This document shows, piece by piece, positions 33,458-43,540 of a stretch of DNA of 64,000 nucleotides. The notes below the pieces were generated by a model. The model was given only the letters and a program-made list of their open reading frames with translations. It was not told where the DNA came from and made no database searches. This stretch comes from Plasmopara viticola (taxonomy: Eukaryota > Oomycota > Peronosporomycetes > Peronosporales > Peronosporaceae). The DNA lies in NCBI GenBank assembly GCA_001695595.3, contig MBPM02000005.1, forward strand, positions 868,001 through 932,000, read 5' to 3'. The position numbers were made by a program, and so were the translations under genes. How positions within the stretch are numbered: the stretch's first letter is position 1; each line of letters opens with the position of its first letter.

Positions 33458-35440
33458 CTACAGGCTGGACTGAATGACCGGCTGCAGGAAGTTCTCAATG
33501 CCCTCAGGAACTTGGGCTTTGTTTAAGGGTTCATCAGCAGCGCGTTCTACTATAGCACGATAGATGTCCCCGTCATAGCGACCGATCGTCGAGTTCAACT
33601 CGAAATCACTAAAGTCCCAAGCATCCGTGAGTAGCACGCAGTTCTTGCGAATGATTGGCAGTAAACGTAAAACCTGCTCTTGAACAAAAGCAGCTTGTTG
33701 AGAAGAAAGATAGTCATGCTGGCGAAAATCTCCTAGCGACTTGGTGATCAACCACGCACCAAAGAGCGAGCACAAGTGCGTGATTGAATCTTTTTCCGGG
33801 CCACACGCTAAAGTATCTGCTTTGTGGATAAATGCTTTTAATAACATCAGCTCGGCATGAGCCGCAGATGCACGAGTCATGAGCATCATACACGCATTGC
33901 CATCATTTTTTGTTGCCTTCATTCGACTGGCCAGTAAAACTACGATACGTGCTGCTCGTGCTTGAAACGCTTCAAGGAGTAGATCGAAATCGTCAAAATC
34001 CTCGATTTTTTCAGCTTTGCAATGCAGATTAGTGTCACTATACCGCTGTACTTGATTCAAAAATTTTGTCAACTTGTTGTCGACTGGAATGGATGCCAAT
34101 GTTTTCAACAGATAACGTGCATGTTGCTGAACCAGCACGTCGGACGTACCCTCGTACGTGGTGGTACCGACAAACTCCGCATAGAGATAGGCCAAGTTGC
34201 TTGATTGCGTAAATCCATGACCTCCACACAAACGCCGACAAGTCTCGATTCCATCACTCACCATTTCGGCCACCCAAGCTTTCAGACCAGATGTCACGGC
34301 ATGAAGCTCTGCTAGCTTCGCCTTGAAAGACCTTTCCCCCTTTTGAATCACATTAAGGACTGAAGCATGCAGTGTCTCGAAAGAATGGCCGGCAAAGAGC
34401 GCAGCGTACGACAGTGCAATGAGAGGAAAGAGTTTGTACTGCTGGTTTTGATAGTCGAGCACTTGGGACTCCCCCTTCTTTTTCATCGTGCGACCTTGGA
34501 TACGAGCAGCACTAAAGCGCGTACAGATTGTAGTGGCTGCCCCCATTTGCAATCCAGCCGTCTTTAACATGTACGCTCGGACCTGTACCATGGTCAAGTA
34601 GACTAATTTGTCACTTTCTGGCTTGACAAAAGTCCCATCTGGTAATACTTGAGTATATCGCATCAGCATATTTTCACGTGGAATGCGAATGGTGTGGAAC
34701 ACACAATAGCCATTATCCACCCCATTCCATCCGACCTTAGGACCAATATCCCCCACTTCAATGCCCGGTAAGGGCTGATGGTCTATCACCGATCGAATCT
34801 GTACGAGAAACGCCTGGACACCCACGTCGTTTCCGTCGAGAAAGAGTCGTGCATGTACGATAGCATGATTTGCTGTCTTGCCTAAACCTCCAGGCCACCA
34901 CTTGCGACTCGTGAGAGTTGGGGAGTCAATGATAAACTCTTGTGTGGCTTTATCGTATGTCGCGACAGTTTCGATGCCCTGCACATTGGACCCGTGGCCC
35001 AATTCTGTCTGGGCATAAGTCCCTAAGATCTTGTAGCTTCTAGCCAATGGCAACCACTTGGCGCGTTGCTCATTGCTTCCCTGGTTTTCTAATGTTGGAA
35101 TGAACATAGCGCGGTGTACATCGAGCCCGAGATGTTCTCCCAGTGCTTTGTACAAGATCTGCTGGTCCGTGGGGTCTGCGTAGCCACCCTCATGCAGCAA
35201 CTTGACAAAATGAAACGCCTTTTCCAGACCAAAGTTGTAACGCTCCGTGTGATTACGAAACATCATGTCTCGGTCCGAGAGCACGGGGTGACACTCAATG
35301 ACCTTAACAAGCTCTTTGCGGCGCGCATTAGCTACTTTGCCGCCACGCAGTAATGCTGTAAGCACCGCTGGGTCAATGTCCCCATTTGCACGCTCTTTTT
35401 TAAGCAGAAGCGGCGCCAAATCCTTCAGCTCTACACCCAT
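33458..35440 (-). CDS. Peroxisomal-type acyl-CoA oxidase
   Basis: A single-exon gene of 660 residues, the normal length for acyl-CoA oxidases. These enzymes perform the first, FAD-dependent step of peroxisomal beta-oxidation, turning acyl-CoA into trans-2-enoyl-CoA with release of H2O2. Visible landmarks are the N-terminal helical domain, the TYAQTELGHGSNVQGIET substrate/FAD segment, the SRKWWPGGLGKTANHA segment, and CRRLCGGHGF followed by TTTYEGTSDVL, where E430 is the predicted catalytic base. The C-terminus is SSL, which resembles a weak PTS1 peroxisomal signal rather than the classical SKL. It diverges from the cold-shock-domain gene with only 120 bp between starts. Substrate chain length cannot be told. 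Confidence 0.95.
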   Translation of the reverse strand: MGVELKDLAPLLLKKERANGDIDPAVLTALLRGGKVANARRKELVKVIECHPVLSDRDMMFRNHTERYNFGLEKAFHFVKLLHEGGYADPTDQQILYKALGEHLGLDVHRAMFIPTLENQGSNEQRAKWLPLARSYKILGTYAQTELGHGSNVQGIETVATYDKATQEFIIDSPTLTSRKWWPGGLGKTANHAIVHARLFLDGNDVGVQAFLVQIRSVIDHQPLPGIEVGDIGPKVGWNGVDNGYCVFHTIRIPRENMLMRYTQVLPDGTFVKPESDKLVYLTMVQVRAYMLKTAGLQMGAATTICTRFSAARIQGRTMKKKGESQVLDYQNQQYKLFPLIALSYAALFAGHSFETLHASVLNVIQKGERSFKAKLAELHAVTSGLKAWVAEMVSDGIETCRRLCGGHGFTQSSNLAYLYAEFVGTTTYEGTSDVLVQQHARYLLKTLASIPVDNKLTKFLNQVQRYSDTNLHCKAEKIEDFDDFDLLLEAFQARAARIVVLLASRMKATKNDGNACMMLMTRASAAHAELMLLKAFIHKADTLACGPEKDSITHLCSLFGAWLITKSLGDFRQHDYLSSQQAAFVQEQVLRLLPIIRKNCVLLTDAWDFSDFELNSTIGRYDGDIYRAIVERAADEPLNKAQVPEGIENFLQPVIQSSL

Positions 35441-35560
35441 GCGGACGTAAGCAGTCGTAGTGATGGTCTTTTTGATGACGTAATCTCATAGAAACCGGTA
35501 GATCTACCGATACATAAAGTATAACCGATCTTAGACGCCACCCATCAAAGGATTGGAAGT
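35441..35560. promoter_or_regulatory. 120-bp shared divergent promoter
   Basis: Lies between two start codons pointing apart. It contains a perfect 14-bp palindrome CGGTAGATCTACCG (35496-35509), a bZIP/CRE-like TGACGTAA (35476-35483) and an A/T-rich TAAAGTATAA (35516-35525). The small size means both genes must share core elements. Assigning factors to these sites is speculative. Confidence 0.6.
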
Positions 35561-38500
35561 ATGTTCCGCTCGCCGCAACCTGGCGACTGGGCTGCTGAAG
35601 ACGAGGACACGCCGCCTCTTCCTACGCCCACAATTGGTCCAGTGACGACAGCTTCGTCACTGGAGGCGCCTTCTGAATCTGGACAAAGCGAAGAGCGCAG
35701 CAATAGCGGCGGGCGCTTTGAGCGGGACAGAAACCATTGCGGAGGTCGTTTCGACCGTGAAGGAGGGCAAGCAAACCGGGACAGAGACTATGACACAGCA
35801 AAGGTCGATCGAGACCGTAGGGATTCCAGTGGAGGACGTTTTGATCGAGGTAAACGCTATGATCGGGACAATGACCGAAATGGGCGGTATGAGCGGGACA
35901 TTGACCGAAATGGGCGTTATGATCGGGACACTGACCGAAGTGGGCGGTTTGAGCGGGACACTGATCGAAATGGGCGTTCCGATCGGTACAGTGACCGAAA
36001 CGGGCGTTTTGAACGGGACAACGGACGTTATGAAGGTGGAGGCCGCGCTGACGTGTCTCGATGGGGACACCCTGTCGATCGTCGACATCCTAAAGCCAGT
36101 CGGGACCTGCCTCTGGAACAAGGCTTTGTCGTGTCGATCAAAGACTCGTTTGGGTTTGTCAGTAGTTTAGCACGGGACGGCGACCTGTTTTTTCACATTT
36201 CGGAAGCGCCAGTGGACGTGCAATTACAGGACGAAGTCGAGTATCGAGTCAAGTACAATCAACGGTCGGAGAAGGAGATGGCGTGTCAATTAGTGGCTCT
36301 TCCGAAAGGCACGATCCAAGTCGAGGACGTTTCGGACGCGTTTTATGACGGCATCGTGACCAAGAGTCTTTTTCGTGGCTCTAGTCGTGGCTACTATATG
36401 AATCGTGACGACGATCGTCGTCACCGAGAGGAATTTGGACTGATTGAAGTGAAAAAGAAGGACGTAGCAAGTGACAATGGACCGAAAAGCACGGTAGAAC
36501 AGGTAGAGGAAGGAGACGTGAAAGCCCTTGTGAGACGAGACGTTGTGCGCTTTACAAGTGACAGTGTCGCTAGTGTAGACACGACGCAAGACGAAAAGCA
36601 CGCTCATGGAGCAAAGAAGGAGTTGCTCCCGCACTTTGGCGACGAAGTTCGGTTCAAGATGGTCACACACCGTAAAACCGGCGGCAAACGCGCGGTGGAG
36701 CTCACAATCACAGTGTCGGCTCGTGAAAAGTTGGAGAAGGAGGTGGAGGCAAAGTTGGCGACAATGACGCGTGAAGTGGGCGTAGTGGATCGTGTAAAGA
36801 ATGGCGGGGGCGTGATTAAGTGCTGTGACCGTCCAGTGGATGTTTACTTTCCTTTTCACGAGCTTCGGGACGATTTCACGAGTGGGGAAGCGAAAACGGA
36901 GGAGACTACGGACGCGATCCAGAGCAGTGGTCGTTCCGGCAAAGATCTTTTGATACGGGAGGGAGATGAAGTCTCGTTCTTTGTCTACGAAGACCAGGAA
37001 GACGATTCGAGTCGTTCGCGACCGCGATTAACAGCGCTGCGTGTCCAAAAGCTTCCTGTTGGCTCTGTTTCGTTTGAACAATTGCTGCGGTCGGACGTTG
37101 AGGGTGTGGTGGTAAAAGCGCCAAAGGAACCGCGGAATGGTCCCGAGATTGTTGGAGCCATTGCTGTCGTGTCTGTAGGATTAGTGTCAGCTGATAAAGA
37201 CGATCCTCTGGAGTCTGTTGAGGGAGAAGAAAGTGGCGACAAGTCGGAGAAGCATAGCGATGCAAAACCGCAAAAGGTGGTTTTCCGTCTCAGCGATATA
37301 GAGGATCTAAACTACGTTCCTCACGTTGACGACAAGGTTATCTTTGATGAAGTCTTGGACAAGCGAAGTGGTAAAGTAAAGGCCGTGAAGGTTCGCATCG
37401 TGCAGCTTTGCTCAAAAAACCGCGAGACTGGCGTGATTACTGCCATGAAGGACGAATTTGGGTTTATCAAATGCGCCGAGCGTTGTGGGGACGCTTACTT
37501 TCGGTTCTCGGATGTCATGGGTCTAAATCGCAGTTTTAATACTGGGACTGAGGTAGCGTTTGACGTTGCTGTGGATACCAAGTCGGATCATGTTCGTGCG
37601 ACGCGTGTGCAAGTCTTGCCTCGAGGAACAGTCAAGTGGGAAGAGGTTGTTGCCGAAGGTGTCGAGGGCAAGATTGTGGCAATACCGACCGTGCGTGGAG
37701 GGCACAGCTCGACTCGAGGTGGACGTGGAGACAAGTGGAAGCAGCTGCAACGGGCGACGCCTGGCAAGATTGGCTTTGTCGTTTCGAACAAGCAGCATTT
37801 GATTGAGTTTTTGCCCGAGCTGAAGCAAGCGATTGATGGGGTGTTTATCACGACAGATGATGACAAGCCATTGGTTTCGGAACCAGCTCAAGACGAGAAG
37901 GAGCGATCCGAGGGTTCAAAAGAGCTCCGACTCGCGTTTTCGAGCACATTGTCCAAATTTGAGCGTGCTGCGTTGCACGAATACAGTGAATGGCTTGGTC
38001 TAGTGCACGAAAGTACGGGCGAAGGCGCTCATCGACGAATTGAGGTTTCTGGAAGCGACACTATCTCGCTTCAAGCCGTGCGAGATAAGGCGGCAGCAGC
38101 TGCCCCAGAGCTGACAGTCGACTTTGTAAAAGATGACGTCGATGACGTGCGGTATTACCCTCGTGTGGGTGACTGCGTCAAGTTTGATCTCGTGCTGGTG
38201 AAGCGAAGTAAGCAATTTCAGTGTAAAGCGATCAAGTGCGTGGAAACGGCTTGTCCTACTAAGAGTAGCGTAGCTCAGGCAAAGCCGGACGGTGGGAAAG
38301 GGGAAGGCTTTATTGTCTCGGTGAAGTCGGAAGGCTTTGGCTTTATTCAACCCGTTTCGACGATTGCGGGGTGTATGGAAGAGAATTTGTTTTTCCACAT
38401 TAAGGAAATCACGACCGGAGAGGCCTTGGGGGAGCTGAAGGAGGGAACGGAGGTGCAGTTTACTCGTTATTTTGATGAAAAGAAGAAGAAGATGCGTGCG

Positions 38501-39466
38501 ACGGCCATTCGTGTCGTGCCAGCCGGTACGATCAAGAGTGTGGTACCGGAGAGTGTCCAGGGCGTTGTGACCAAGGCAAGTTACTTGCACCGTATGAAAG
38601 GTGGAGCTAAGAGTCGTTTTACCAAGGCGACGACGAAAGCAAGCACAGTTGGTCGCATTCGCTTAGCAACTACAAGCCATGATGCCGACGATGGCGTTAG
38701 CGAGAGTGACGATGGTGGTAGTGACGAGGATGGGGAAGGAGAGACTGCTGAAGGTGGGACTTTATCAGTCGATGCAAAGCACGAGGGCCATTCGAAACGG
38801 GCGAGTCACCACGTTTATCTGTACAACATTCGTGACCTTGCGGACCCGGCTGTTATTGTACGTGAGGGGGACTTGGTCGAGTTTATTCCACAAGTGACGC
38901 CGAAGGTTCTTCGTGCAGCCCACATTCGTCTTGTGACGTCGCAGGCCAAGCAGGGTGTTGTCACGCGTCTCTTGGAAGATCAAGGGGGTGTCATTCGCCT
39001 CGACGGCGACGAACCAAGAGTGGAAGCTCGATTTACGGCTCGGTCGGTGCTGCGGGGCGACGTTTTGAGTGAAGGCGATCGTGTCGAGTTTGCGTACCGA
39101 CACCCTGTTGCTCCAATGTCGAAAAAGCGGAATCAAGTGTCGAAGGAGACGGATATTGTGGAGAGCGAGGCGATTGGCAAGGAAGAGAGTGGGGATCTTG
39201 GTCAAGCGTTGAGTGTCTTGCGTCTCTCGTCGAACCGGGCAGCTCCGTCACAAGCTCGAAATTCTCGAACGGTCAATTCGACGTTAAAGAAGGCCATGCG
39301 ACAGATTGGTGCCAATGCGATGGTAGCGTCTCGCATGGCCAAGGGACCGAATGGCACGCGAGGGTTTGTCAATGGCTGGAAGGTTCAGGACGAGACGGAG
39401 ACGATAGAGGAGCCGACAGGAACGTTAGGTATGCCAATTACTAGTAGTACATTTGAGAGGGAGTGA
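35561..39466 (+). CDS. Multi-cold-shock-domain RNA-binding protein (UNR/CSDE1-like)
   Basis: A single-exon gene of 1301 residues. The N-terminal 185 residues are charged, rich in Arg, Asp and Gly, and include five exact-length 10-residue repeats (about 102-151). Cold-shock domains follow, recognised by their GxVxxxKxxFGFI-type RNP1 strands: about 188 (FVVSIKDSFGFVSS, then LFFHISE), about 405 (VVDRVKNGGGVIKC), about 621 (GVITAMKDEFGFIKC), about 913 (FIVSVKSEGFGFIQP, then LFFHIKE) and about 1128 (GVVTRLLEDQGGVIRL). Near 1258 a MAKGPNGTRGF motif fits the SUZ-C motif of UNR proteins. UNR family members bind purine-rich mRNA and control translation and decay in the cytoplasm; that role is carried over by homology. 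The gene is followed 102 bp later by the prefoldin gene on the same strand. Confidence 0.92.
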   Translation: MFRSPQPGDWAAEDEDTPPLPTPTIGPVTTASSLEAPSESGQSEERSNSGGRFERDRNHCGGRFDREGGQANRDRDYDTAKVDRDRRDSSGGRFDRGKRYDRDNDRNGRYERDIDRNGRYDRDTDRSGRFERDTDRNGRSDRYSDRNGRFERDNGRYEGGGRADVSRWGHPVDRRHPKASRDLPLEQGFVVSIKDSFGFVSSLARDGDLFFHISEAPVDVQLQDEVEYRVKYNQRSEKEMACQLVALPKGTIQVEDVSDAFYDGIVTKSLFRGSSRGYYMNRDDDRRHREEFGLIEVKKKDVASDNGPKSTVEQVEEGDVKALVRRDVVRFTSDSVASVDTTQDEKHAHGAKKELLPHFGDEVRFKMVTHRKTGGKRAVELTITVSAREKLEKEVEAKLATMTREVGVVDRVKNGGGVIKCCDRPVDVYFPFHELRDDFTSGEAKTEETTDAIQSSGRSGKDLLIREGDEVSFFVYEDQEDDSSRSRPRLTALRVQKLPVGSVSFEQLLRSDVEGVVVKAPKEPRNGPEIVGAIAVVSVGLVSADKDDPLESVEGEESGDKSEKHSDAKPQKVVFRLSDIEDLNYVPHVDDKVIFDEVLDKRSGKVKAVKVRIVQLCSKNRETGVITAMKDEFGFIKCAERCGDAYFRFSDVMGLNRSFNTGTEVAFDVAVDTKSDHVRATRVQVLPRGTVKWEEVVAEGVEGKIVAIPTVRGGHSSTRGGRGDKWKQLQRATPGKIGFVVSNKQHLIEFLPELKQAIDGVFITTDDDKPLVSEPAQDEKERSEGSKELRLAFSSTLSKFERAALHEYSEWLGLVHESTGEGAHRRIEVSGSDTISLQAVRDKAAAAAPELTVDFVKDDVDDVRYYPRVGDCVKFDLVLVKRSKQFQCKAIKCVETACPTKSSVAQAKPDGGKGEGFIVSVKSEGFGFIQPVSTIAGCMEENLFFHIKEITTGEALGELKEGTEVQFTRYFDEKKKKMRATAIRVVPAGTIKSVVPESVQGVVTKASYLHRMKGGAKSRFTKATTKASTVGRIRLATTSHDADDGVSESDDGGSDEDGEGETAEGGTLSVDAKHEGHSKRASHHVYLYNIRDLADPAVIVREGDLVEFIPQVTPKVLRAAHIRLVTSQAKQGVVTRLLEDQGGVIRLDGDEPRVEARFTARSVLRGDVLSEGDRVEFAYRHPVAPMSKKRNQVSKETDIVESEAIGKEESGDLGQALSVLRLSSNRAAPSQARNSRTVNSTLKKAMRQIGANAMVASRMAKGPNGTRGFVNGWKVQDETETIEEPTGTLGMPITSSTFERE
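35864..36034 (+). repeat. 30-bp coding minisatellite in the cold-shock-domain gene
   Basis: Five tandem 30-base units (35864-36013) plus a partial sixth encode decapeptides of the form RDxDRNGRYE, with Asp/Glu alternating at the last position. Unit length is a multiple of three, so copy-number change would keep frame. Confidence 0.95.
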
Positions 39467-39568
39467 GAGGACTCTTGTATGTATGGTACTCAGATCAACC
39501 CTTTCTATTGCAATATTGTTCGCATTGTTGGTTTTCGGTTATCATACTTGTTTGCGACCGGTATATCG

Positions 39569-40065
39569 ATGTCGGAGTCGGCAGCGGCGCTCGAGCGCTA
39601 TCGTGCCTTTGTAGAGGACGTTTTGCGCCCGCAACTAAAGCAAACGCTTGCCAACCGCGATGTGCTGGCCTGTGAGGTGCGGGAGTACCAGGAATTGCGT
39701 GACTTGCTGCAAGATTTGACGCAAAATGCAGACAAAGCGACGTTGCACACGTTAGTGGACGTGGGTGAGCGTTTCCACGTGCGCGCCAAGGTGCCGGATA
39801 TGTCACTGATCACAGTGGACATTGGTCTGAACTTTCATGTCGAAATGACGGTACCCGAAGCGCAGCATTTTGTGCAGAATCACTTGATTTACTTGACAGA
39901 GTATGGTACTTTATGATGAGCAGCAACTTGACCGGATAGTAACTTAGACGTATCCATTGGTGATTGTGCAGGAAGAGAAACAAGTGGCAGGAGAAGGCGC
40001 GCGAAGTGTCTGACCATGTCAACGTTGTCATTGCGACTATGCAGCAGCTCGCAGCTTTACAATGA
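39569..40065 (+). CDS. UXT-like prefoldin-family subunit, two exons
   Basis: Exon 1 is 39569-39900 and exon 2 is 39972-40065, joined across a 71-bp intron (GTATGG...GTGCAG), giving 141 residues. Without splicing the frame stops 16 bases into the intron. It shows the prefoldin-alpha plan: an N-terminal coiled-coil helix, a beta-hairpin core (VDVGERFHVRAKVPD, then VDIGLNFHVEMTVPEA) and a C-terminal helix (KAREVSDHVNVVIATMQQL). UXT proteins sit in prefoldin-like/R2TP co-chaperone complexes. The Met at 39569 is preferred over an upstream in-frame ATG (39479), because the extra 30 residues are hydrophobic and unlike the family. Confidence 0.88.
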
Positions 40066-40309
40066 CTTAGGCAGGTCTATCTTGGTTTTGAAAGTGTAAT
40101 ATAACTCTCGCGGCGACTAAATAAGGGTTTGCTGAGTCATTAAATTAAGATTGACTCAGTCACTTATAGGTTTGTCGATAGTATCATCTATGGGAGGAAT
40201 GCTATAAAACATACTTGTATGCATTCAATACAGGTCATTCTACCATAGATTGCATTGCTCTTCTGATTATTAATTCGAGACATCTGCTACGCAACATGGA
40301 ATTACCACC

Positions 40310-40719
40310 GTTACACCGTGTTACCCCGTTACACTCTTTAATTGTATTACGTTATCGCGTTGTCAAGTTATGCACGTGCTAGGCTCAGTCTGGCTAGTCC
40401 ACGGCATAGAGTGGTGTCCGCATACGTCGGGTCTCGTTCGGCGGGCAGTGCATCCAGCACCGAGGTCTTGAGGGTCTTCCATTAGTTTGTTTATCTCTGA
40501 CTTGGCAAGTACCCAGGTGGCGCCCGGTGCTGGAGACCGTCGCGTCGAGGGTGAGACTCGTTAGAGACCTGCAGATGCCCGAGAGCACCTGCCCGAAGCG
40601 CGCGAGCATTTAGCCCCCGCACTTGGAAGGAGGGCGTCACCCCAACCTTTTCCAAGCGTACACTTTTTAAGTGGGGCTTTAATCTAGCGTTACATCGTGA
40701 AACCCCGTTACACTCTTCA
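40310..40719 (-). repeat. GC-rich LTR-like segment with terminal direct repeats
   Basis: 31-bp near-identical direct repeats at 40310-40340 and 40689-40719 (sharing CCCCGTTACACTCTT) bracket a segment clearly richer in G+C than its surroundings. In minus-strand orientation it would begin TGTAACGGGG, as an LTR would. With the Gypsy integrase fragment at 42.4 kb on the same strand, it fits the 3' LTR of a decayed element. Exact LTR ends and target duplication were not found. Confidence 0.5.
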
Positions 40720-40836
40720 AGTAGGACTTGAGTCTCCTGAATTACATACTTGTCATATTTTCTCTTCGAAATTTTTTGTCTGGCAAATACCACTGTTGTG
40801 ACGTGTGTCCCTTCTCAGCAGAAACCTGATTGAGCC

Positions 40837-41088
40837 TTACAGCTCGTTCAAAACATAGGTGTCATGCGAGTACCATGTCGAGCGCACTAAGTGCATCGAC
40901 CAAAGCTCAGTGTGCACTTTACGCACTCTGTGTCCCGATTTTGCTCCTAATGAGCCAAAATTTATAATTGATAGTTGCGAGGGACGAGGTGTAGTCATTG
41001 TATCATGAGTCTCGCGTAATTCCAAATCCGCGGACAATTTTTTTGCTTGTGCCCGACGAGCCGATTTTGTTTGTTCATCGGGGACCAT
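40837..41088 (-). pseudogene. Possible C-terminal end of a decayed Gypsy pol
   Basis: An 83-codon frame ending about 120 bp before the LTR-like segment in the same orientation. Position and its basic/Ser-rich sequence would suit a pol tail, but there is no diagnostic motif. Confidence 0.25.
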
Positions 41089-42359
41089 AGGTGTCTATGG
41101 CATTTGGACTCTGGCCTCAACAGATGCTCAACGTAAAGCACGCGAGCTTCTTAAACTCAGACTGTTAGATACGCACGGTTGTTCTTTGTGAACTGCCGTG
41201 TTCGTTTGGCTGCCAAGCGAGCAAAAGCTCGATGTCGGTACTGCGGATCGAAAGGGTTTTCATAAAACATCTGAGTCAGACGAAGCATTTTTCAAGTGCT
41301 TAATACAAGCAATTTAGAGTTCGTACTCTTGCTTGCACTTCGCAATAGCTTTAGCGAAATTGGAGTACGAGTGGGGTGGTATATTTGGTACGGGCTCGCT
41401 TAGCTAAAGGTTCGTCGTTGACGGTCACCGGACTGTTATTACAGCAACTTGTGGTTCACAAAATTGTGCTTCTATAAGTACTATTTTGGTAGTCACCTCG
41501 AGAAGTGCTCTGATCGCGGCCCAAGTGCATTTATTGGAAACGTGAACATGCTGAACCTGCTTATCATTATAATCGAAGGCGTCTACACGGACAAAACAAT
41601 CCAGCCAAAGTGGGACCTCAATTTTTTATATATTCTCGTAGCTAGGATACTCCTTTCAGTGGTACTCTCCCTTAAAATGAAAAGGAGGTGACAAATGTTT
41701 AGCATTATGCATTACACTGCGTGCTCTTCACTATAATGCCGCATGTGACCAACGTCGTGAGGCATGTAGCCCAGAAGCTGACAAGCAGCATTGCCAACGA
41801 CCTCACGTGTCATTGCCAGGATAAAATCTGGCTGGGGCTCCTAAGGACCAAAACTGTAGCATACCGTGCCAAAAATCAATATCTGGCGTTGAGCCTTCCG
41901 GGATCGTTCTTAAGTTTGACCCTTCCGCGTGCACTTGACCCCAATAATCGCGCAGTTAGAGTAAGCCAGCATGAATCAATTATTGTGCTCGCATTCTTTT
42001 TGATATATCAAACGCTAAGCCTCTTTTGGCTCAAACCTGATAAAGCAAAATAGCGCGATCGCAGTTTACTCGTAAAGATAAGAGTGACTGCATTCGTAGG
42101 TAAGTCTTGATATTATAAAGTAGCAAATATTATCCCAATTTGCATATTTTCTTTCAGTCAGAGTAAACCTTCTGTATGTTCAAACTTCTAGCAATTTTGT
42201 CCCGTATGCATTAGACATCCATTCGACGAGTTGCTCACAAATTGTGAGTAAGTTGCTCGGCTATTCTCTATTCATCGATCCTAGAGCCACGTTTTGGTAG
42301 GGCTAACTGCGAAGATCTACTGCTCATTCGTGTAGAGCAGTACTTAACGAGTTGCCATG

Positions 42360-42490
42360 CGAAACGCTTCAATGAGTAAAAGCACGCCCGTCCTACGCCT
42401 TGACATATGCGCACACACTACCAAGCACGTCTTTGACGACACAATTCACTCGCTCAGTATGACCTGCTGTGGACATACTAACCGGACGCC
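42360..42490 (-). pseudogene. Gypsy integrase fragment
   Basis: The minus strand reads MSTAGHTERVNCVVKDVLGS followed by VCAYVK, a diverged form of the integrase segment seen at 33.1 kb. It is then broken by stops. Confidence 0.7.
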
Positions 42491-43139
42491 AAGTACCTTG
42501 AAGTTAATCGTTTAAAGAGAGCTCATAGAGCAGAAGCCTAGTTTGGCATTTAGTCTAGGTGCTGATGTTGTAAGTACAATACACGCTTGATAGACAGCGG
42601 TGCTGCTTAAATTCTGCTGACTGTGTTCAGCACAGCCAATCAATGAGTTATTTTGATCAGTGGTCGCAATACCAGTGTTGTCTGCCTAGCCTTTGAGCAG
42701 GCCGAATATAAAATCATACAAACAGACTGCCACTATTGCAATAGCACCATCATGCTTGCCATCTTTCGGACACATTTGACGATATTTTGCCCGCTGGCAC
42801 ACTCCGTGCGTGGGCACATGTGTGCAAATCTTACTTTGAAAATTAGGTTACGTACAGTAGGCGCTTGTCAAGCCATACAACTTTTTTCGTTTGAGATGAC
42901 CGTCAAGCATTCTATCGTAAGCTTAGTGAAAATCACGAGATTTGAACTCCTTACCATCAGCATACACTTCACGTAGTGAGTCACCATGATCAGTGCCGTA
43001 TTATAACAACTAGCTTTTCAGCATAATTTAATTGAAAACTTTGCTTTTAAGCGCCGGCAACATTCTATCCGAGTCTTAAGGCTCATCGCACCTCGAATTC
43101 TCTGGCAGAGCTACACACGCGCCACGGATTAGATACAAT

Positions 43140-43540
43140 GCACACGAAGTCGCATTGAGATGTGTCGCAAAACGCTATATGAAATGTACAAACATCGGTT
43201 CGCTCGACTTAGTCGGGTACAATCAAAATGTCATACAAGACATTGGCATACCATTGGCTGCGGTCAGCTTTCCGAGCGATATGCTCTGGACGTATCCCAA
43301 AATCTTTCTACCGCACCGTACATTTAAAGGCGTGGAAGCACGTAGAGACGATCGTTAAAGTCCATATTGTCCGCTCGCAAGTAGTGATTACGTACATGCT
43401 CACAAACAAGTTTTACGCTAATGTAGACAAACACACCTTCAAAGTAAAAGAAAGCATATTCAGGCTGCTGTAATAGAAAGCACAGACCATAGACAACCTC
43501 GCTAAGGTCAAGGTCAAAGGGCATTGTGGGTTGACCGATT
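43140..43540 (+). pseudogene. Gypsy reverse-transcriptase fragment
   Basis: The frame at 43228-43473 ends with TNKFYANVDKHTFKVKESIF, which fits the NKLYAN...KCxFxxxEIPFLG segment downstream of the Gypsy catalytic site. The upstream part is out of frame. Confidence 0.6.

Noticed and set aside
35657..36121. 154-codon minus-strand frame opposite the cold-shock-domain gene
   Set aside because: Caused by the 30-bp repeat having no stops on the other strand; it has no features of its own.
38000..38590. 196-codon minus-strand frame
   Set aside because: Antisense shadow of the long cold-shock-domain gene.
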